Numbered from the stretch's first letter, positions 45,052 through 54,349 are shown. The stretch is DNA of 64,000 nt from Oscillospiraceae bacterium (GCA_015067945.1 SVLM01000001.1:170461-234460); one strand, 5' to 3'. The notes: generated by a model from the sequence alone, not told the origin. Numbers and translations: made by a program.

Positions 45052-45537
45052 TCATTTCACACATTCATGTGTTACAAAATGTTCAACTCCAGTATGCTCT
45101 TTACTCAGGTATTCTTTCAAAAAAACAGGGTATGCTCTGTGCTTATCCAAATCTTCAATGGGTATCCAGCACATTTGTTCCTTTACACCATGTGTAAAGC
45201 TATTACCGTGAAGTTCCTGTGTTCCTCTGGGCTTCATCAGATAGTAAAAGCTGATTTCATGGCAATTTAACCCTTCAAGAGTCCCGCCGGGATCACCAAA
45301 AAAGCTCTCGTGGACAACCGCTAAATGATCAATCTCATAATGTACGCCTGTTTCTTCAAACACTTCTCGAATTACAGCATCTTCCGACGTTTCGCCGTGG
45401 TGCACTCCGCCGCCTATGGAATAGAAATAATCATCCATTTCATTCGTGGCGAACAGAACACAATCGTTTTCTACGATGATAGCCGCAGCACGGTAACGGA
45501 ACCATCTGTTTCCCTTTGTAAAACCACAGTCACACAC
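45052..45537 (-). CDS. Nudix hydrolase
   Basis: A 161-residue Nudix protein with a canonical box G-x5-E-x7-REVFEETGV (about residues 44-66). The N-terminal RWFRYRAAAIIVEND and the AVVHES region resemble the MutT/ADP-ribose-like clade. The start is a GTG at 45537, with GAGGTG at suitable distance. A terminator follows. Substrate not assigned. Confidence 0.88.
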   Translation of the reverse strand: MCDCGFTKGNRWFRYRAAAIIVENDCVLFATNEMDDYFYSIGGGVHHGETSEDAVIREVFEETGVHYEIDHLAVVHESFFGDPGGTLEGLNCHEISFYYLMKPRGTQELHGNSFTHGVKEQMCWIPIEDLDKHRAYPVFLKEYLSKEHTGVEHFVTHECVK

Positions 45538-45565
45538 CTTAATTCACCTCTGTAATTTTGCTAAG

Positions 45566-45595
45566 GAACCCGACAGGCTGCAGCCTGTCGGGTTC
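45566..45595. repeat. Perfect 30-base palindrome
   Basis: GAACCCGACAGGCTG (45566-45580) is immediately followed by its complement (45581-45595), giving a fully self-complementary 30-mer between the ferredoxin stop and the Nudix start. It may terminate the ferredoxin transcript, though no T-run follows, or be a protein-binding site. Confidence 0.7.
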
Positions 45596-45647
45596 TCGTA
45601 CATTCGGATACGGGCGATTCATGAATCGCTATTACATTATGTTGGAA

Positions 45648-46037
45648 TTACTTCTCCACGATCTCCAGGACTTCCATGGGGCAGGCCTTGACACAAATGC
45701 CGCAGGCGATGCACTTGGAAACGGGGTTACCTTCTTTATGGACCATGACCTTCATGGGGCAGACCTCAACGCACTTGCCGCAGCCAACGCACAGCTTCTT
45801 ATTGATCATGTACACGCCGGTCTTGGGATTCTGGGTGATGGCACCGTGCTCACAAGCCTTCATGCACTTGCCGCACTGGATGCAGATATTGGGCTTGGCA
45901 CCGCCATTCTTGCCGGCAACGATCTGAATGCAGGAATAGTCCGGATGGAACTCCTTATAAAAGGCTTCGGAGCAAGCCTGAACGCACTGCAGGCAGGCCA
46001 TGCACTCTACATTTTTCTTAACAGCGAGCTTCTTCAT
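45648..46037 (-). CDS. Polyferredoxin with four [4Fe-4S] motifs
   Basis: A 129-residue iron-sulfur protein with four C-x2-C-x2-C-x3-C motifs: CMACLQCVQAC (12-22), CIQCGKCMKAC, CVGCGKCVEVC and CIACGICVKAC. That is enough for four clusters in a protein barely larger than a two-cluster ferredoxin plus spacers, as in electron-relay subunits of anaerobic oxidoreductases, but no catalytic subunit is adjacent. It has its own promoter. Confidence 0.92.
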   Translation of the reverse strand: MKKLAVKKNVECMACLQCVQACSEAFYKEFHPDYSCIQIVAGKNGGAKPNICIQCGKCMKACEHGAITQNPKTGVYMINKKLCVGCGKCVEVCPMKVMVHKEGNPVSKCIACGICVKACPMEVLEIVEK

Positions 46038-46075
46038 AACAGAGAATTCTCCTTTATGTATTGTTTAACTTTGAC

Positions 46076-46104
46076 ATTATACAGCACAATTTCAAAAATA
46101 GCAA
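46076..46104 (-). promoter_or_regulatory. Promoter of the polyferredoxin gene
   Basis: Minus-strand TTGCTA (46104-46099), 17 bases, TATAAT (46081-46076), about 40 bases upstream of the start. Confidence 0.75.
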
Positions 46105-46205
46105 CGGGCAAAAATAAATTTTCACAAAAATACCAATTATTTCATGGGTAATGAACTGTGACGGGGAAATACTAGCTATGCATCCAATCGCAAGGAGGAA
46201 GAAAG

Positions 46206-46427
46206 ATGAAAAAAATTGCTATGATCGCAGTTGCATTTGTGCTGAGTGCAACGCTTCTGGCCGGCTGTCGCGGCGGCAGTAACACCGATACGACCACAAT
46301 CCCCACCGAGATCACCAGTCACACTGTTCCCAGCCAAAACGGTGTAAGAGGACAAATTGGTGCCAGCAGAAATCATCAGATCCAGAACAGTCCTGTGGAC
46401 AGTCACGTCGCACAGCAGTACAACTGA
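46206..46427 (+). CDS. Small lipoprotein of unknown function
   Basis: A 73-residue protein with a signal peptide ending in LLAGC (C21); the remaining 50 residues are Thr, Ser and polar-rich with no recognisable domain. It has AAGGAGGAAG before the ATG and lies alone between divergent and convergent minus-strand genes. It ends four bases before the convergent glutaredoxin-like stop; a GTCAGGC/GCCTGAC hairpin spans the junction. Confidence 0.7.
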   Translation: MKKIAMIAVAFVLSATLLAGCRGGSNTDTTTIPTEITSHTVPSQNGVRGQIGASRNHQIQNSPVDSHVAQQYN

Positions 46428-46431
46428 TGTG

Positions 46432-46692
46432 TCAGGCCTCGGCCTGACCTACATAGATAGACCAATCCAACAGTACTTTCCCCTGCTCATCCACGATACA
46501 CGGGATTCCGATACTCCCCTGCTCTTTTACTTCCTCGAAGACCGGTTCATAATCACGAATTGCAAGAAATTCCTTGAGATTCTTCAAATTATCGGCAAAG
46601 TCCAAATACTCATAAACGACGCAGGCCTTGTCCAAATCCGCCCGGCATTGGACACAATCCGGGCAGAGCATAGATCCGTAGATTTTCAGCAT
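46432..46692 (-). CDS. Glutaredoxin/thioredoxin-like small protein
   Basis: An 86-residue thioredoxin-fold protein: LKIYGSMLCPDC with a CPDC redox motif, an extra Cys three residues later, and GIPCIV with the cis-proline, then a terminal strand. It resembles glutaredoxin-related proteins. The ATG at 46692 is used; a GTG directly after the upstream stop (46698) would add two residues. Neither has a ribosome site, implying coupling to the OMPDC-like gene. Confidence 0.85.
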   Translation of the reverse strand: MLKIYGSMLCPDCVQCRADLDKACVVYEYLDFADNLKNLKEFLAIRDYEPVFEEVKEQGSIGIPCIVDEQGKVLLDWSIYVGQAEA

Positions 46693-46698
46693 AGGCAC

Positions 46699-47574
46699 TT
46701 ACAGAATGGTGACATAGCGGTTAAGGTTCTTCTTCATCCGCTCTGCTGCCTGCTGAGCCTGTGCAATATAGTCCTTACCGTCCGTCTCGGCAGCCAACCA
46801 TGCGGCGGTGACGGAAGGACCGGCACAAACAGCCCCGCCGTAGCCGAAGCGGTCAAAGGCAAAGCTGCAGTTTTTCGCGTTTCCGCTGGGATAATCCAAA
46901 CCATCCACAACGAGGAACAGCCGGTTATGCTTCATTCTCAGATTCCGCAGGCTATCTGCTGAGCCTGCACTGGCGACAACACCAACGTGGGAATATCCAC
47001 AACGGCCCAAAATCGTTTCTCCAAGACGGTTTGCCATTTCCGATGCAGCCACATGGACAAGCCGGGTGCCGCTCAGAAGATCCTGCATCTCGGATGCGGA
47101 TTTATTGGGAGAACGAACCACAACAAACAGAGACTTGCTGCCGTCCTTGCAGTAAGGCAGGAATGGCTTAACTCCATCACTGCCGATAAAGCTGCTAATA
47201 ATCAGTGCGTCGCAAGGAAATGAATCAGCCATGAAGATGGAATCAGCCGTTTTGTCAGCTGCCCAGGGAGAAAGGATTTCCGGGCTGTCCAGCAGTACAT
47301 AGTAATCCATTTCCTTGGCTTCATTCAGCAATGATCGCAAAAGTTCAATGCCCTCTGCACCCAGCAGTGCAAAGGCACCGAAGGGAAAACGCACAGCAGG
47401 AACAAAATCTTTCAGTGCGGTCATCAGTTCCCGGCAGAACCGGCCATAGGCCTTTACAAGACTTCCCTCTTCTTCCAGCAAGTGCTGCGGCAGGCAATGC
47501 CACTTGATACCAAAGTCGATTACGGACGGGTTTTTCAGTTTTCTGATCTTATCATGCAGTAAATCTATAGACAT
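46699..47574 (-). CDS. OMP-decarboxylase-like (PyrF type 2-like) protein without the usual catalytic motif
   Basis: A 291-residue beta/alpha-barrel protein that resembles type 2 orotidine-5'-phosphate decarboxylase: SVIDFGIKWHCLPQHLL near the start, IGSDGVKPFLPYC, a VGVVASAGSADSLRNLR segment and a RFGYGGAVCAGPS segment before the C-terminal helix. The usual D-x-K-x-x-D catalytic string is absent: the equivalent region reads LLDSPEILSPWAAD. It may therefore be a paralogue with another role. The ATG at 47574 has GGAGGG; the longer frame from 47592 includes that site. A glutaredoxin-like gene follows. Confidence 0.75.
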   Translation of the reverse strand: MSIDLLHDKIRKLKNPSVIDFGIKWHCLPQHLLEEEGSLVKAYGRFCRELMTALKDFVPAVRFPFGAFALLGAEGIELLRSLLNEAKEMDYYVLLDSPEILSPWAADKTADSIFMADSFPCDALIISSFIGSDGVKPFLPYCKDGSKSLFVVVRSPNKSASEMQDLLSGTRLVHVAASEMANRLGETILGRCGYSHVGVVASAGSADSLRNLRMKHNRLFLVVDGLDYPSGNAKNCSFAFDRFGYGGAVCAGPSVTAAWLAAETDGKDYIAQAQQAAERMKKNLNRYVTIL

Positions 47575-47655
47575 ATGTATCCCTCCGGACATTTTTCTTT
47601 ATTATAACACAGCAAATATGGAAAAAACAACAGAAAAAACGAAAAAGCTTTCCAT

Positions 47656-47683
47656 TTGTGAATCTTTCGCCCCGGGGTATACT
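47656..47683 (+). promoter_or_regulatory. Promoter of the YtxH-like gene
   Basis: TTGTGA (47656-47661), 16 bases, TATACT (47678-47683), 23 bases upstream of the start. Confidence 0.6.
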
Positions 47684-47705
47684 AAGACCGAAGGGAGGGA
47701 TTCGC

Positions 47706-47882
47706 ATGAAAATCAAAGGTTGGGCCATCACTCTGGGTGTCGGTGCCGCTGCCGGTGCTGTGGCTGTGATGATGCTGCCGAAGCAAAGTGCCGCCAGAAA
47801 GCTAGTGAACAAGGCTGCCGTCAAAGTTGATGACGCTGTGCAGAATGTAACCGACAAAATCAACGAAAAATGGGTTATGTGA
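47706..47882 (+). CDS. Small membrane-anchored protein, YtxH-like
   Basis: A 58-residue protein with one Gly/Ala-rich membrane segment (about 6-22) and a charged amphipathic tail (SAARKLVNKAAVKVDDAV). This matches the general YtxH pattern of small Gram-positive proteins, whose role is unclear. GGGAGGG precedes the ATG. A good promoter and terminator make it monocistronic. Confidence 0.75.
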   Translation: MKIKGWAITLGVGAAAGAVAVMMLPKQSAARKLVNKAAVKVDDAVQNVTDKINEKWVM

Positions 47883-47885
47883 TAA

Positions 47886-47916
47886 AACCGGCAGGGTGAC
47901 CTGCCGGCTTTTGTTT
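47886..47916 (+). terminator. Rho-independent terminator
   Basis: CCGGCAGG-GTGA-CCTGCCGG followed by CTTTTGTTT, directly after the YtxH-like stop. Confidence 0.85.
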
Positions 47917-47943
47917 GACAAAACCGCTAATTTACGCTATGCT
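47915..47943 (+). promoter_or_regulatory. Promoter of the repeat-rich surface protein gene
   Basis: TTGACA (47915-47920), 17 bases, TATGCT (47938-47943), 24 bases before the start codon. Confidence 0.8.
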
Positions 47944-47966
47944 GAAGAAAAACTTTTGGAGGCATT

Positions 47967-49484
47967 ATGAGAAGGCTGATTTTGTTTTTTCTGGTGATCA
48001 CGCTTGTGCTGCCGTGCATTCCGGGAGTCCTGGCAAAAAACGACACGATCATATTGTCCATCACCGGTGATCTGGCTGCTGCATTGGATGCTGTGGCGGA
48101 CGGCGGCACCATACAAATCCAGGGGCGATACAATATTCCCAAGGGTTTTGTTTGGGAAAATCATGGTAAACGCATTACCATTACCGGTGGCGTTCTGAGT
48201 TTTCAGGAAAATAATGAATTTTCCCTCGGCGATCATGTTCGTTTCGAAAACATTACATTGCAATTCGCTGACGATGGCAATCTTTACGCCAACGGCTTCG
48301 ATCTGTACTTGGATACAGATGTGAAGGTTTCCGGCAAAGCCAATCTCTATGGCGGCGGCAGGATCGCTGCTGTATCCGGTACAAGCATGACTCTGCTGGG
48401 CGGCACATTTTTGAATGTGTACGGCGGTGGAAATTCCGGAAAAGTAGATGGCGATGTGCATCTGGTCATTGGTGGCAATTTTAACAAAAATATGGGTTCT
48501 ATCAGCCATAGCCACGAATATCAGGTTTATGGCGGCGGTAACAACTGCATCATTAACGGCAATGTCTATCTCACCTTCGGTGGTAACGCCAAAGCTAACT
48601 ACATATACGGTGGCTGCGTTGGCAAAAACAGCCGCATTGGGGGACATATCCGGCTGGCATTCAACGGTGGAAAAGCGATGAGCATCTGCGGCGGCAGCAG
48701 GGATATAAATCAGCAGTGCGATATTCATCTTTCCTTCACCGGCGGTGAGGTTCAGCAGATCTTTGGTGGCTGCGAAAAATCCAGCATGATCGGTAATATC
48801 CTTCTGAACATTACCGGCGGCACAGTAACGCGTCGCATCTACGGCGGCTGTTATAACAACTATGATTTTGATGGGTGGCATGCTACGCCCAATTATGTTC
48901 ACGGAGAGATCCTGCTGGTACTGGGCGAAAATGTAGATCTTGCGATGAATTACGGCAGCGACGAGTCCATTTATGCCCATTCACGGCAAGCGACGATTCC
49001 TGCATATGAAGTTTCTCACCTTGTGTTTACCAGCACTGCCGCTCAGGCAAAGCATACGGATAAGCTGGGGGCACAGGACAGGACAATGAAGGGCATTATG
49101 GAAGACACCAAGATCAGCGATGATCAGCATGTCCTGACTCATAGTGTCAGAGGCAATTCCATCGTGCAAAACTGCAGCCAACACGACTCTGCCAAAGCCA
49201 CGATCTCCGTAGACAGCGGCATCTACACCGGACAGGCATTGGAAAACGTAACGGTTACAGTTAGCGAAAATTGGCTGGGGCCAGTTCCCGCTGTGGAGTA
49301 CAGCAACAACACGAAGGTTGGTTTTGCCACAGCAACAGTCACTTTTGGTGATGCGGTTGTGGAAGTCAGTTTCTTGATTTGGCCGCCGATTTGGGTATGC
49401 ATCATAGCAGGTGCGGTACTACTGCTTATCGCCGGTGGCATCACAGCATTTCTCATCATTCGCAAGAAAAAAGCGGCAACGTAA
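47967..49484 (+). CDS. Surface-anchored beta-solenoid-like repeat protein
   Basis: A 505-residue secreted/anchored protein. It has a signal peptide (1-23), an N-terminal region (about 25-150) of short beta strands, then about six imperfect repeats of roughly 26 residues (about 151-330). Each has an I/V-Y/F-GG-C/G turn followed by a G-x-I/V-x-L strand and a GG, the pattern of a right-handed beta-solenoid. After a spacer comes a Thr/Val-rich segment (about 400-475), a C-terminal membrane helix (476-498) and a KKK tail. No catalytic residues are recognisable; an adhesin-like role is inference. Confidence 0.85.
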   Translation: MRRLILFFLVITLVLPCIPGVLAKNDTIILSITGDLAAALDAVADGGTIQIQGRYNIPKGFVWENHGKRITITGGVLSFQENNEFSLGDHVRFENITLQFADDGNLYANGFDLYLDTDVKVSGKANLYGGGRIAAVSGTSMTLLGGTFLNVYGGGNSGKVDGDVHLVIGGNFNKNMGSISHSHEYQVYGGGNNCIINGNVYLTFGGNAKANYIYGGCVGKNSRIGGHIRLAFNGGKAMSICGGSRDINQQCDIHLSFTGGEVQQIFGGCEKSSMIGNILLNITGGTVTRRIYGGCYNNYDFDGWHATPNYVHGEILLVLGENVDLAMNYGSDESIYAHSRQATIPAYEVSHLVFTSTAAQAKHTDKLGAQDRTMKGIMEDTKISDDQHVLTHSVRGNSIVQNCSQHDSAKATISVDSGIYTGQALENVTVTVSENWLGPVPAVEYSNNTKVGFATATVTFGDAVVEVSFLIWPPIWVCIIAGAVLLLIAGGITAFLIIRKKKAAT

Positions 49485-49499
49485 TGTTGCCGCTTTTAC
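49470..49499. terminator. Bidirectional terminator
   Basis: AAAGCGGCAAC / GTTGCCGCTTT around GTAAT, which includes the stop codon of the surface-protein gene. T-runs lie on both sides, also serving convergent clpE. Confidence 0.8.
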
Positions 49500-51800
49500 T
49501 TATTTACTGGTAACGACCACCTGATCGTTTTCAACGGAAATGTGCAAGGATGTGATGGGCGATTCAAAGGAAGCAATGATCTGCTCGGAAATGGGGTCCT
49601 CCAGTTCTGTCTGGATGGTGCGGCGAAGATTCCGGGCACCGTAGGTGACGGAATAAGCCTTCTTTACCAACAGCTGACGCAGCTCTTCATCCCAGGTCAG
49701 GTTCAGGCCACGGTCTGTCAGGTTCTGCTTCAGCTCGGAGAGCATAATATCTGCAATACCCAGGAAGTTTTCTTCCGTAAGGTGGTTGAAGGTGATGATT
49801 TCATCCACCCGGTTGATAAATTCCGGACGGAGGAACTGCCGCAGAGCCTTCATGGTTTTTTCCTTGACCATATCGTTATCGGTACGGCCGAAACCCATAC
49901 CGCCTACGCTGCCTTCAGAGCCCGCGTTGGAGGTCATAACAATGATCGTGTTTTCGAAATTCACGACACGGCCCTGAGCATCGGTGATCCGTCCGTCGTC
50001 CAGCACCTGCAAAAGCACATTCAGCACATCCGGGTGAGCCTTTTCGATCTCGTCAAAAAGCACCACGCTGTAGGGCTTACGGCGGATCTTTTCGGTGAGC
50101 TGCCCGGCTTCGTCATAACCAACATAGCCGGGAGGCGAACCAATCAGCTTGGAGACTGTGTGCTTTTCCATATACTCGGACATATCCAGGCGGATCAGGC
50201 TGTCTACACTGTCAAACAGATCATCTGCAAGACGCTTGACAAGCTCGGTCTTGCCAACACCGGTGGGGCCAACGAAAATGAAGGAAGCGGGTCGTTTCTT
50301 GGCGGAGATACCCACCCGGTGGCGGCGAATGGCCCGGGAAACAGCATCCACGGCTTCGTCCTGGCCTACGATATGTGCCTTCAGGCGATCCTTCAGGCCG
50401 CTGATCTGCTCATACTCCTGAGCTTTGATCTTGGATGCAGGAATCTTAGTCCACAGTTCAATAATACGGGCCAAGTTTTCCATAGTCACCGCAGGAGGCG
50501 GCACCTGCTCCAGCTCTTCAATCTGTGCAGCCAGCTGGCACAGCTTACTGCGGATGTGAGCAAGCCTCTCATAATGCTCATTTTCCGTGTCTTCGGTGAG
50601 CATCTGCAGCTCCAGTTCGTAATCGTCCCGCTCCTTTTTCTTCTCAGCAAGCAAGGAGATTTCCTTGCATCGCAGATTCAGGTCCGAGCAGGCTTCATCC
50701 AGAAGGTCGATAGCCTTATCCGGCAGGAATCGGTCGGTAATATAGCGTTCGGACAGCACAACACACTGCCGTGCGATTTCCGGAGAAATGGTCACGCTGT
50801 GGAAATCCGCATAGTTCTTTGCGATGCCCTGCATGATCTGGCAGGCTTCCTCAATGCTGGGCTCTGCTACAGACACCGGCTGGAATCGACGCTCCAAAGC
50901 AGCATCCTTTTCAATATGCTTACGGTATTCATTGAAGGTGGTCGCACCTACTACCTGAATCTCACCGCGGGACAGAGCAGGCTTTAAAATGTTGGCAGCA
51001 TTCATAGAGCCTTCCGCATCGCCTGCTCCCACAAGATTGTGGACTTCGTCGATTACCAGGATGATATTGCCGCACTCCTTGATCTCACCGATCAGACTCT
51101 TCATACGGCTTTCAAACTGGCCACGGAACTGAGTGCCGGCAACCAGTGCGGTCAAATCCAGCAGGAACACTTCCTTATCCCGCAGCTTATATGGCACATC
51201 GCCGGCGGCGATCCGCTGGGCAAGGCCCTCAGCGATGGCGGTCTTGCCGACACCGGGCTCACCGATCAGGCAGGGGTTATTCTTCTGACGGCGGTTGAGG
51301 ATCTGGATAACACGCTCAGTCTCCACCTCTCTGCCGATCACCTTATCCAGCTTTCCCTCTCTTGCTCTGCCGGTCAAGTCCATGCAGTAGTTGTCCAGGA
51401 ATTTATGCTTTTTACTCTTTTTCTTTTTCCCGGGGTCACCGGAAGTCTCCTCGGCAGGCTCTTCCTTCTTTGGCACAGGATGGTTAGGCTGTGCAGGAGG
51501 ATTGGCCGAGCCAAAAAGCTGGTTCAGCAGCGGGAACGTGGCGGTCTGGCTATCCATGTCGTCATCGTCATGGTCGCCCTGGTCGATCTGGCCGAACATG
51601 GAGCTCATTTCGTCGGTCAGGTTATCCAGATCCTCCTCGGAAAAGCCCATCTGCTGCACGGCCTGATCGATCTGTGGAATGCCAAGACTACGGGCACATT
51701 TCAGGCAATAGCCTTCATTCATGGTAACGCCGTTTTCGATCTTTGTAATGAACACAACGGCGATATTTTTCTTACATTTTGTACACAGCTTCGGCTGCAT
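49500..51800 (-). CDS. clpE: ATP-dependent Clp protease ATP-binding subunit (ClpE-like)
   Basis: AAA+ unfoldase that feeds ClpP and helps disaggregate proteins. The 766-residue protein has the ClpE-type N-terminal zinc finger (C6, C9, C32, C35), an acidic linker, AAA domain 1 with GEPGVGKTA, a coiled-coil middle region and AAA domain 2 with GPTGVGKTE and [16 protein letters not shown]. ClpC-type N-repeats are absent. The ATG at 51800 is preferred over a GTG nine bases earlier. No ctsR, mcsA or mcsB lies nearby and I saw no CIRCE element. Confidence 0.93.
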   Translation of the reverse strand: MQPKLCTKCKKNIAVVFITKIENGVTMNEGYCLKCARSLGIPQIDQAVQQMGFSEEDLDNLTDEMSSMFGQIDQGDHDDDDMDSQTATFPLLNQLFGSANPPAQPNHPVPKKEEPAEETSGDPGKKKKSKKHKFLDNYCMDLTGRAREGKLDKVIGREVETERVIQILNRRQKNNPCLIGEPGVGKTAIAEGLAQRIAAGDVPYKLRDKEVFLLDLTALVAGTQFRGQFESRMKSLIGEIKECGNIILVIDEVHNLVGAGDAEGSMNAANILKPALSRGEIQVVGATTFNEYRKHIEKDAALERRFQPVSVAEPSIEEACQIMQGIAKNYADFHSVTISPEIARQCVVLSERYITDRFLPDKAIDLLDEACSDLNLRCKEISLLAEKKKERDDYELELQMLTEDTENEHYERLAHIRSKLCQLAAQIEELEQVPPPAVTMENLARIIELWTKIPASKIKAQEYEQISGLKDRLKAHIVGQDEAVDAVSRAIRRHRVGISAKKRPASFIFVGPTGVGKTELVKRLADDLFDSVDSLIRLDMSEYMEKHTVSKLIGSPPGYVGYDEAGQLTEKIRRKPYSVVLFDEIEKAHPDVLNVLLQVLDDGRITDAQGRVVNFENTIIVMTSNAGSEGSVGGMGFGRTDNDMVKEKTMKALRQFLRPEFINRVDEIITFNHLTEENFLGIADIMLSELKQNLTDRGLNLTWDEELRQLLVKKAYSVTYGARNLRRTIQTELEDPISEQIIASFESPITSLHISVENDQVVVTSK

Positions 51801-51879
51801 AGGAATCACAACCTTTCAATGGGAAATTGCATTATGGGACAAGTTTATCACATTTTGCAGGGTGAAATGCGAACTTTCT

Positions 51880-52659
51880 TTAAACATCCTCTGTGCAGGA
51901 GCACTCAAATTTTTCCACACCGTCATCGTACCAAAGGTGGGTCATGTACAGTCCTCCGGGCGGCACCGTCGGGCCGGCAGCCGTGCGGTTGCCGCAATCC
52001 AGAATCGCTCCGATCTCCTCGGGGCGGATCTTCCCTTCCGCAGCGTAGACCACCGTTCCTGCCATGGCACGGGCCATATTGTAAAGGAATCCGTTGGCAC
52101 AGACCCGCAGGCGAATCAGATCACCCTGCCGGTCAACTTTATAGTAGTATACGGTGCGAACTGTGGATTTAACATCCGTGCCCACACTGCGAACCGCTGC
52201 AAAATCATGGGTGCCAACAAACTGGTCTGCAGCGGCCTGCATGATCTTTTCGTCCAGATGCTTGGGATAAAACCAAGCACGGTTTACATGGAAGGGGTCC
52301 TTGATGCGGGAATTATAGATCAAATAGGTATACTCTTTCCGGGCACAGGAGCCGATGGCATTGAAATCCTCATGGACTTCAAAGGCCTTGGTCACCACCA
52401 CATCTCCGGGAAGATGGGTATTTAGGGCATACGGCAGCCGCTCCACCGGTATGGTGGAAGTAGTGCGGAAATTCGCAACATAGCACTTGGCATGGACGCC
52501 GGCATCGGTCCGCCCGCAACCGGTGACATGGACACTGTGCCCAACGACCATGGCGATGGCTTTTTCCATGGTTTCCTGAACAGTGGGCAGATTCTTCTGC
52601 ATCTGCCAGCCGTGGTAGGCCGTGCCCAGGTAGGTCAGAAACAACGCGATATTTCGCAT
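51880..52659 (-). CDS. truA: tRNA pseudouridine synthase A
   Basis: Converts uridines 38-40 of tRNA anticodon stems to pseudouridine. The 259-residue protein starts with MRNIALFLTYLGTAYHGWQ, a family hallmark, and carries catalytic D52 in GCGRTDAGVHA. It closes the ecfA1-ecfA2-ecfT cluster, the normal Firmicutes order, nine bases after ecfT. Confidence 0.97.
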   Translation of the reverse strand: MRNIALFLTYLGTAYHGWQMQKNLPTVQETMEKAIAMVVGHSVHVTGCGRTDAGVHAKCYVANFRTTSTIPVERLPYALNTHLPGDVVVTKAFEVHEDFNAIGSCARKEYTYLIYNSRIKDPFHVNRAWFYPKHLDEKIMQAAADQFVGTHDFAAVRSVGTDVKSTVRTVYYYKVDRQGDLIRLRVCANGFLYNMARAMAGTVVYAAEGKIRPEEIGAILDCGNRTAAGPTVPPGGLYMTHLWYDDGVEKFECSCTEDV

Positions 52660-52667
52660 ATTTTACC

Positions 52668-53474
52668 TCACAAGCCGAAATGCCGCAGGACACATACCGC
52701 AGCTATCAGCAAAATTCCCACTGCGTATGCTTTGAAATCCAACAGCTTATAACGCAGCAGCTTCATTTTGGTTCTGCCGTCACCACCCTGATAGCAGCGA
52801 CATTCCATGGCAGTGGCCAGCTCATCTGCACGGCGAAACGCACTGACAAACAGCGGCACCAAAATTGGCACCAGTGCTTTCACACGCTGCATCAGCTTGC
52901 CGGATTCAAAATCCGCACCTCTGGCCTTTTGGGCACAGATAATCTTATCCGTCTCCTCGATCAATGTAGGGATAAATCGCAGAGCAATACACATCATCAT
53001 GGAAAGTTCATGCACCGGTACTTTGATCTTCTTCAGCGGAGACAGCAGGGATTCCAGGCCGTCGGTCAAAGAAATGGGAGATGTGGTATAGGTCAGCAGG
53101 AAGGTTCCCATGATCATCATCAAGATACGAAGGAGCATGAAAATTGCCCGGGTAACGCCTTCCCAGTAGATGGTTATGACCCAAAATTCCACCAGCAGAT
53201 TTTCACCCTGGGTGAAAAACAGATTCAGAATACCGGTAAAGACAAGGATGAAGATCAGCGGCTTCATACCGCGGAAAAAGGCCTTGGCTGGAATTTTTGA
53301 AATGGCGATGCAGGTAACAAGAAACACCAGCATCAGTGCATAGGAGGCCCAGTTCACTGCCAAAAACAGTGCCACAATATATACCACCAACATCACAAGC
53401 TTGGTTCGGGGGTCAAGGCGATGGATGGCAGAGTAGCCGGGGAAAAACTGACCTAAAGTGATATCCTTAAGCAT
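52668..53474 (-). CDS. ecfT: Energy-coupling factor transporter transmembrane protein EcfT
   Basis: Membrane scaffold of the general ECF vitamin/metal importer, connecting the two ATPases to substrate-binding S components encoded elsewhere. The 268-residue protein has five to six membrane helices and the coupling-helix motifs ending in Ala-Arg-Gly (QKARGADFE and the RRADELATAME stretch). It overlaps ecfA2 by eight bases. Confidence 0.95.
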   Translation of the reverse strand: MLKDITLGQFFPGYSAIHRLDPRTKLVMLVVYIVALFLAVNWASYALMLVFLVTCIAISKIPAKAFFRGMKPLIFILVFTGILNLFFTQGENLLVEFWVITIYWEGVTRAIFMLLRILMMIMGTFLLTYTTSPISLTDGLESLLSPLKKIKVPVHELSMMMCIALRFIPTLIEETDKIICAQKARGADFESGKLMQRVKALVPILVPLFVSAFRRADELATAMECRCYQGGDGRTKMKLLRYKLLDFKAYAVGILLIAAVCVLRHFGL

Positions 53475-54330
53475 TACAGTTTCCTCCCTTCAGCTCACGA
53501 AGGGCGGCAACCGCTTGCTCCATGGTATACACAGGTTCTACTGGAAGTCCTTTTTGCTTCAAGATCAGGAACAGCCGGGTCAGCTCCGGAATATCCAGGC
53601 CCATATCCATCAGCTCCCGTGCCCGGGTAAACACTTCACCGGGGGTGCCGTCCATGGCAAGATGGGAGCCATTCATAACGATCAGTCGATCCGTCAGCCG
53701 GGCCACATCACTCATGGAGTGGCTGACCATCATAATGGTGGCGTTCTTCGCCTGCCGGTAGGACTGAATATTAGAAAGAATCTCTTCCCTGCCCACCGGA
53801 TCCAAGCCGGCAGTCGGCTCGTCCAAAATCAGAACCTCCGGCTCCATGGCAATCACACCGGCAATGGCTACACGGCGTTTTTGACCACCGGACAGATCAA
53901 AGGGAGATACCTCCAGCTGCTCCTCGGTAAGACCTACAAAACCGGCAGCTTCCCGGACTCTGCGGTCCACTTCCCCATCGTCAAGGCCCATGTTTTTAGG
54001 GCCATAAGCGATGTCCTTGTAAACCGTTTCCTCGAAAAGCTGGTACTCAGGATACTGAAACACCAACCCCACCCGAAAGCGTGAGAGCCGGGTCAGCTGT
54101 TTTTCAGACCATATATTCTTTCCGTCCAGCAGAACTTCGCCGGACTCCGGCTTCAAAAGTCCGTTCAAATGCTGGATCAGAGTGGATTTACCGGAGCCGG
54201 TATGGCCGATAATACCGATAAACTCCCCTCTTTCTACAGTAAAACTGACGTTATCCAGTGCCTTGTGTGCAAAGGGGGTGCCGGCACTATAGGTATGTGT
54301 CAGGTTTTTAATTTCTAATATCGGTGCCAA
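53467..54330 (-). CDS. ecfA2: Energy-coupling factor transporter ATPase EcfA2
   Basis: Second ATPase of the ECF module. The 287-residue protein has Walker A GHTGSGKST, the ABC signature LSGGQKRR and Walker B LDEPTAGLDP. The start is a TTG at 54330: GGGAGG lies eight bases upstream and the residues after it (APILEIKNLTHTY) match family N-termini; an in-frame extension overlaps ecfA1 and is unsupported. Located between ecfA1 and ecfT. Confidence 0.95.
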   Translation of the reverse strand: MAPILEIKNLTHTYSAGTPFAHKALDNVSFTVERGEFIGIIGHTGSGKSTLIQHLNGLLKPESGEVLLDGKNIWSEKQLTRLSRFRVGLVFQYPEYQLFEETVYKDIAYGPKNMGLDDGEVDRRVREAAGFVGLTEEQLEVSPFDLSGGQKRRVAIAGVIAMEPEVLILDEPTAGLDPVGREEILSNIQSYRQAKNATIMMVSHSMSDVARLTDRLIVMNGSHLAMDGTPGEVFTRARELMDMGLDIPELTRLFLILKQKGLPVEPVYTMEQAVAALRELKGGNCNA

Positions 54331-54349
54331 TGCTCTTTCCTCCCAGACA

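Noticed and set aside
45558..46151. A 197-codon plus-strand frame opposite the polyferredoxin
   Set aside because: It is antisense to four iron-sulfur motifs and begins in the palindrome; composition is not protein-like.
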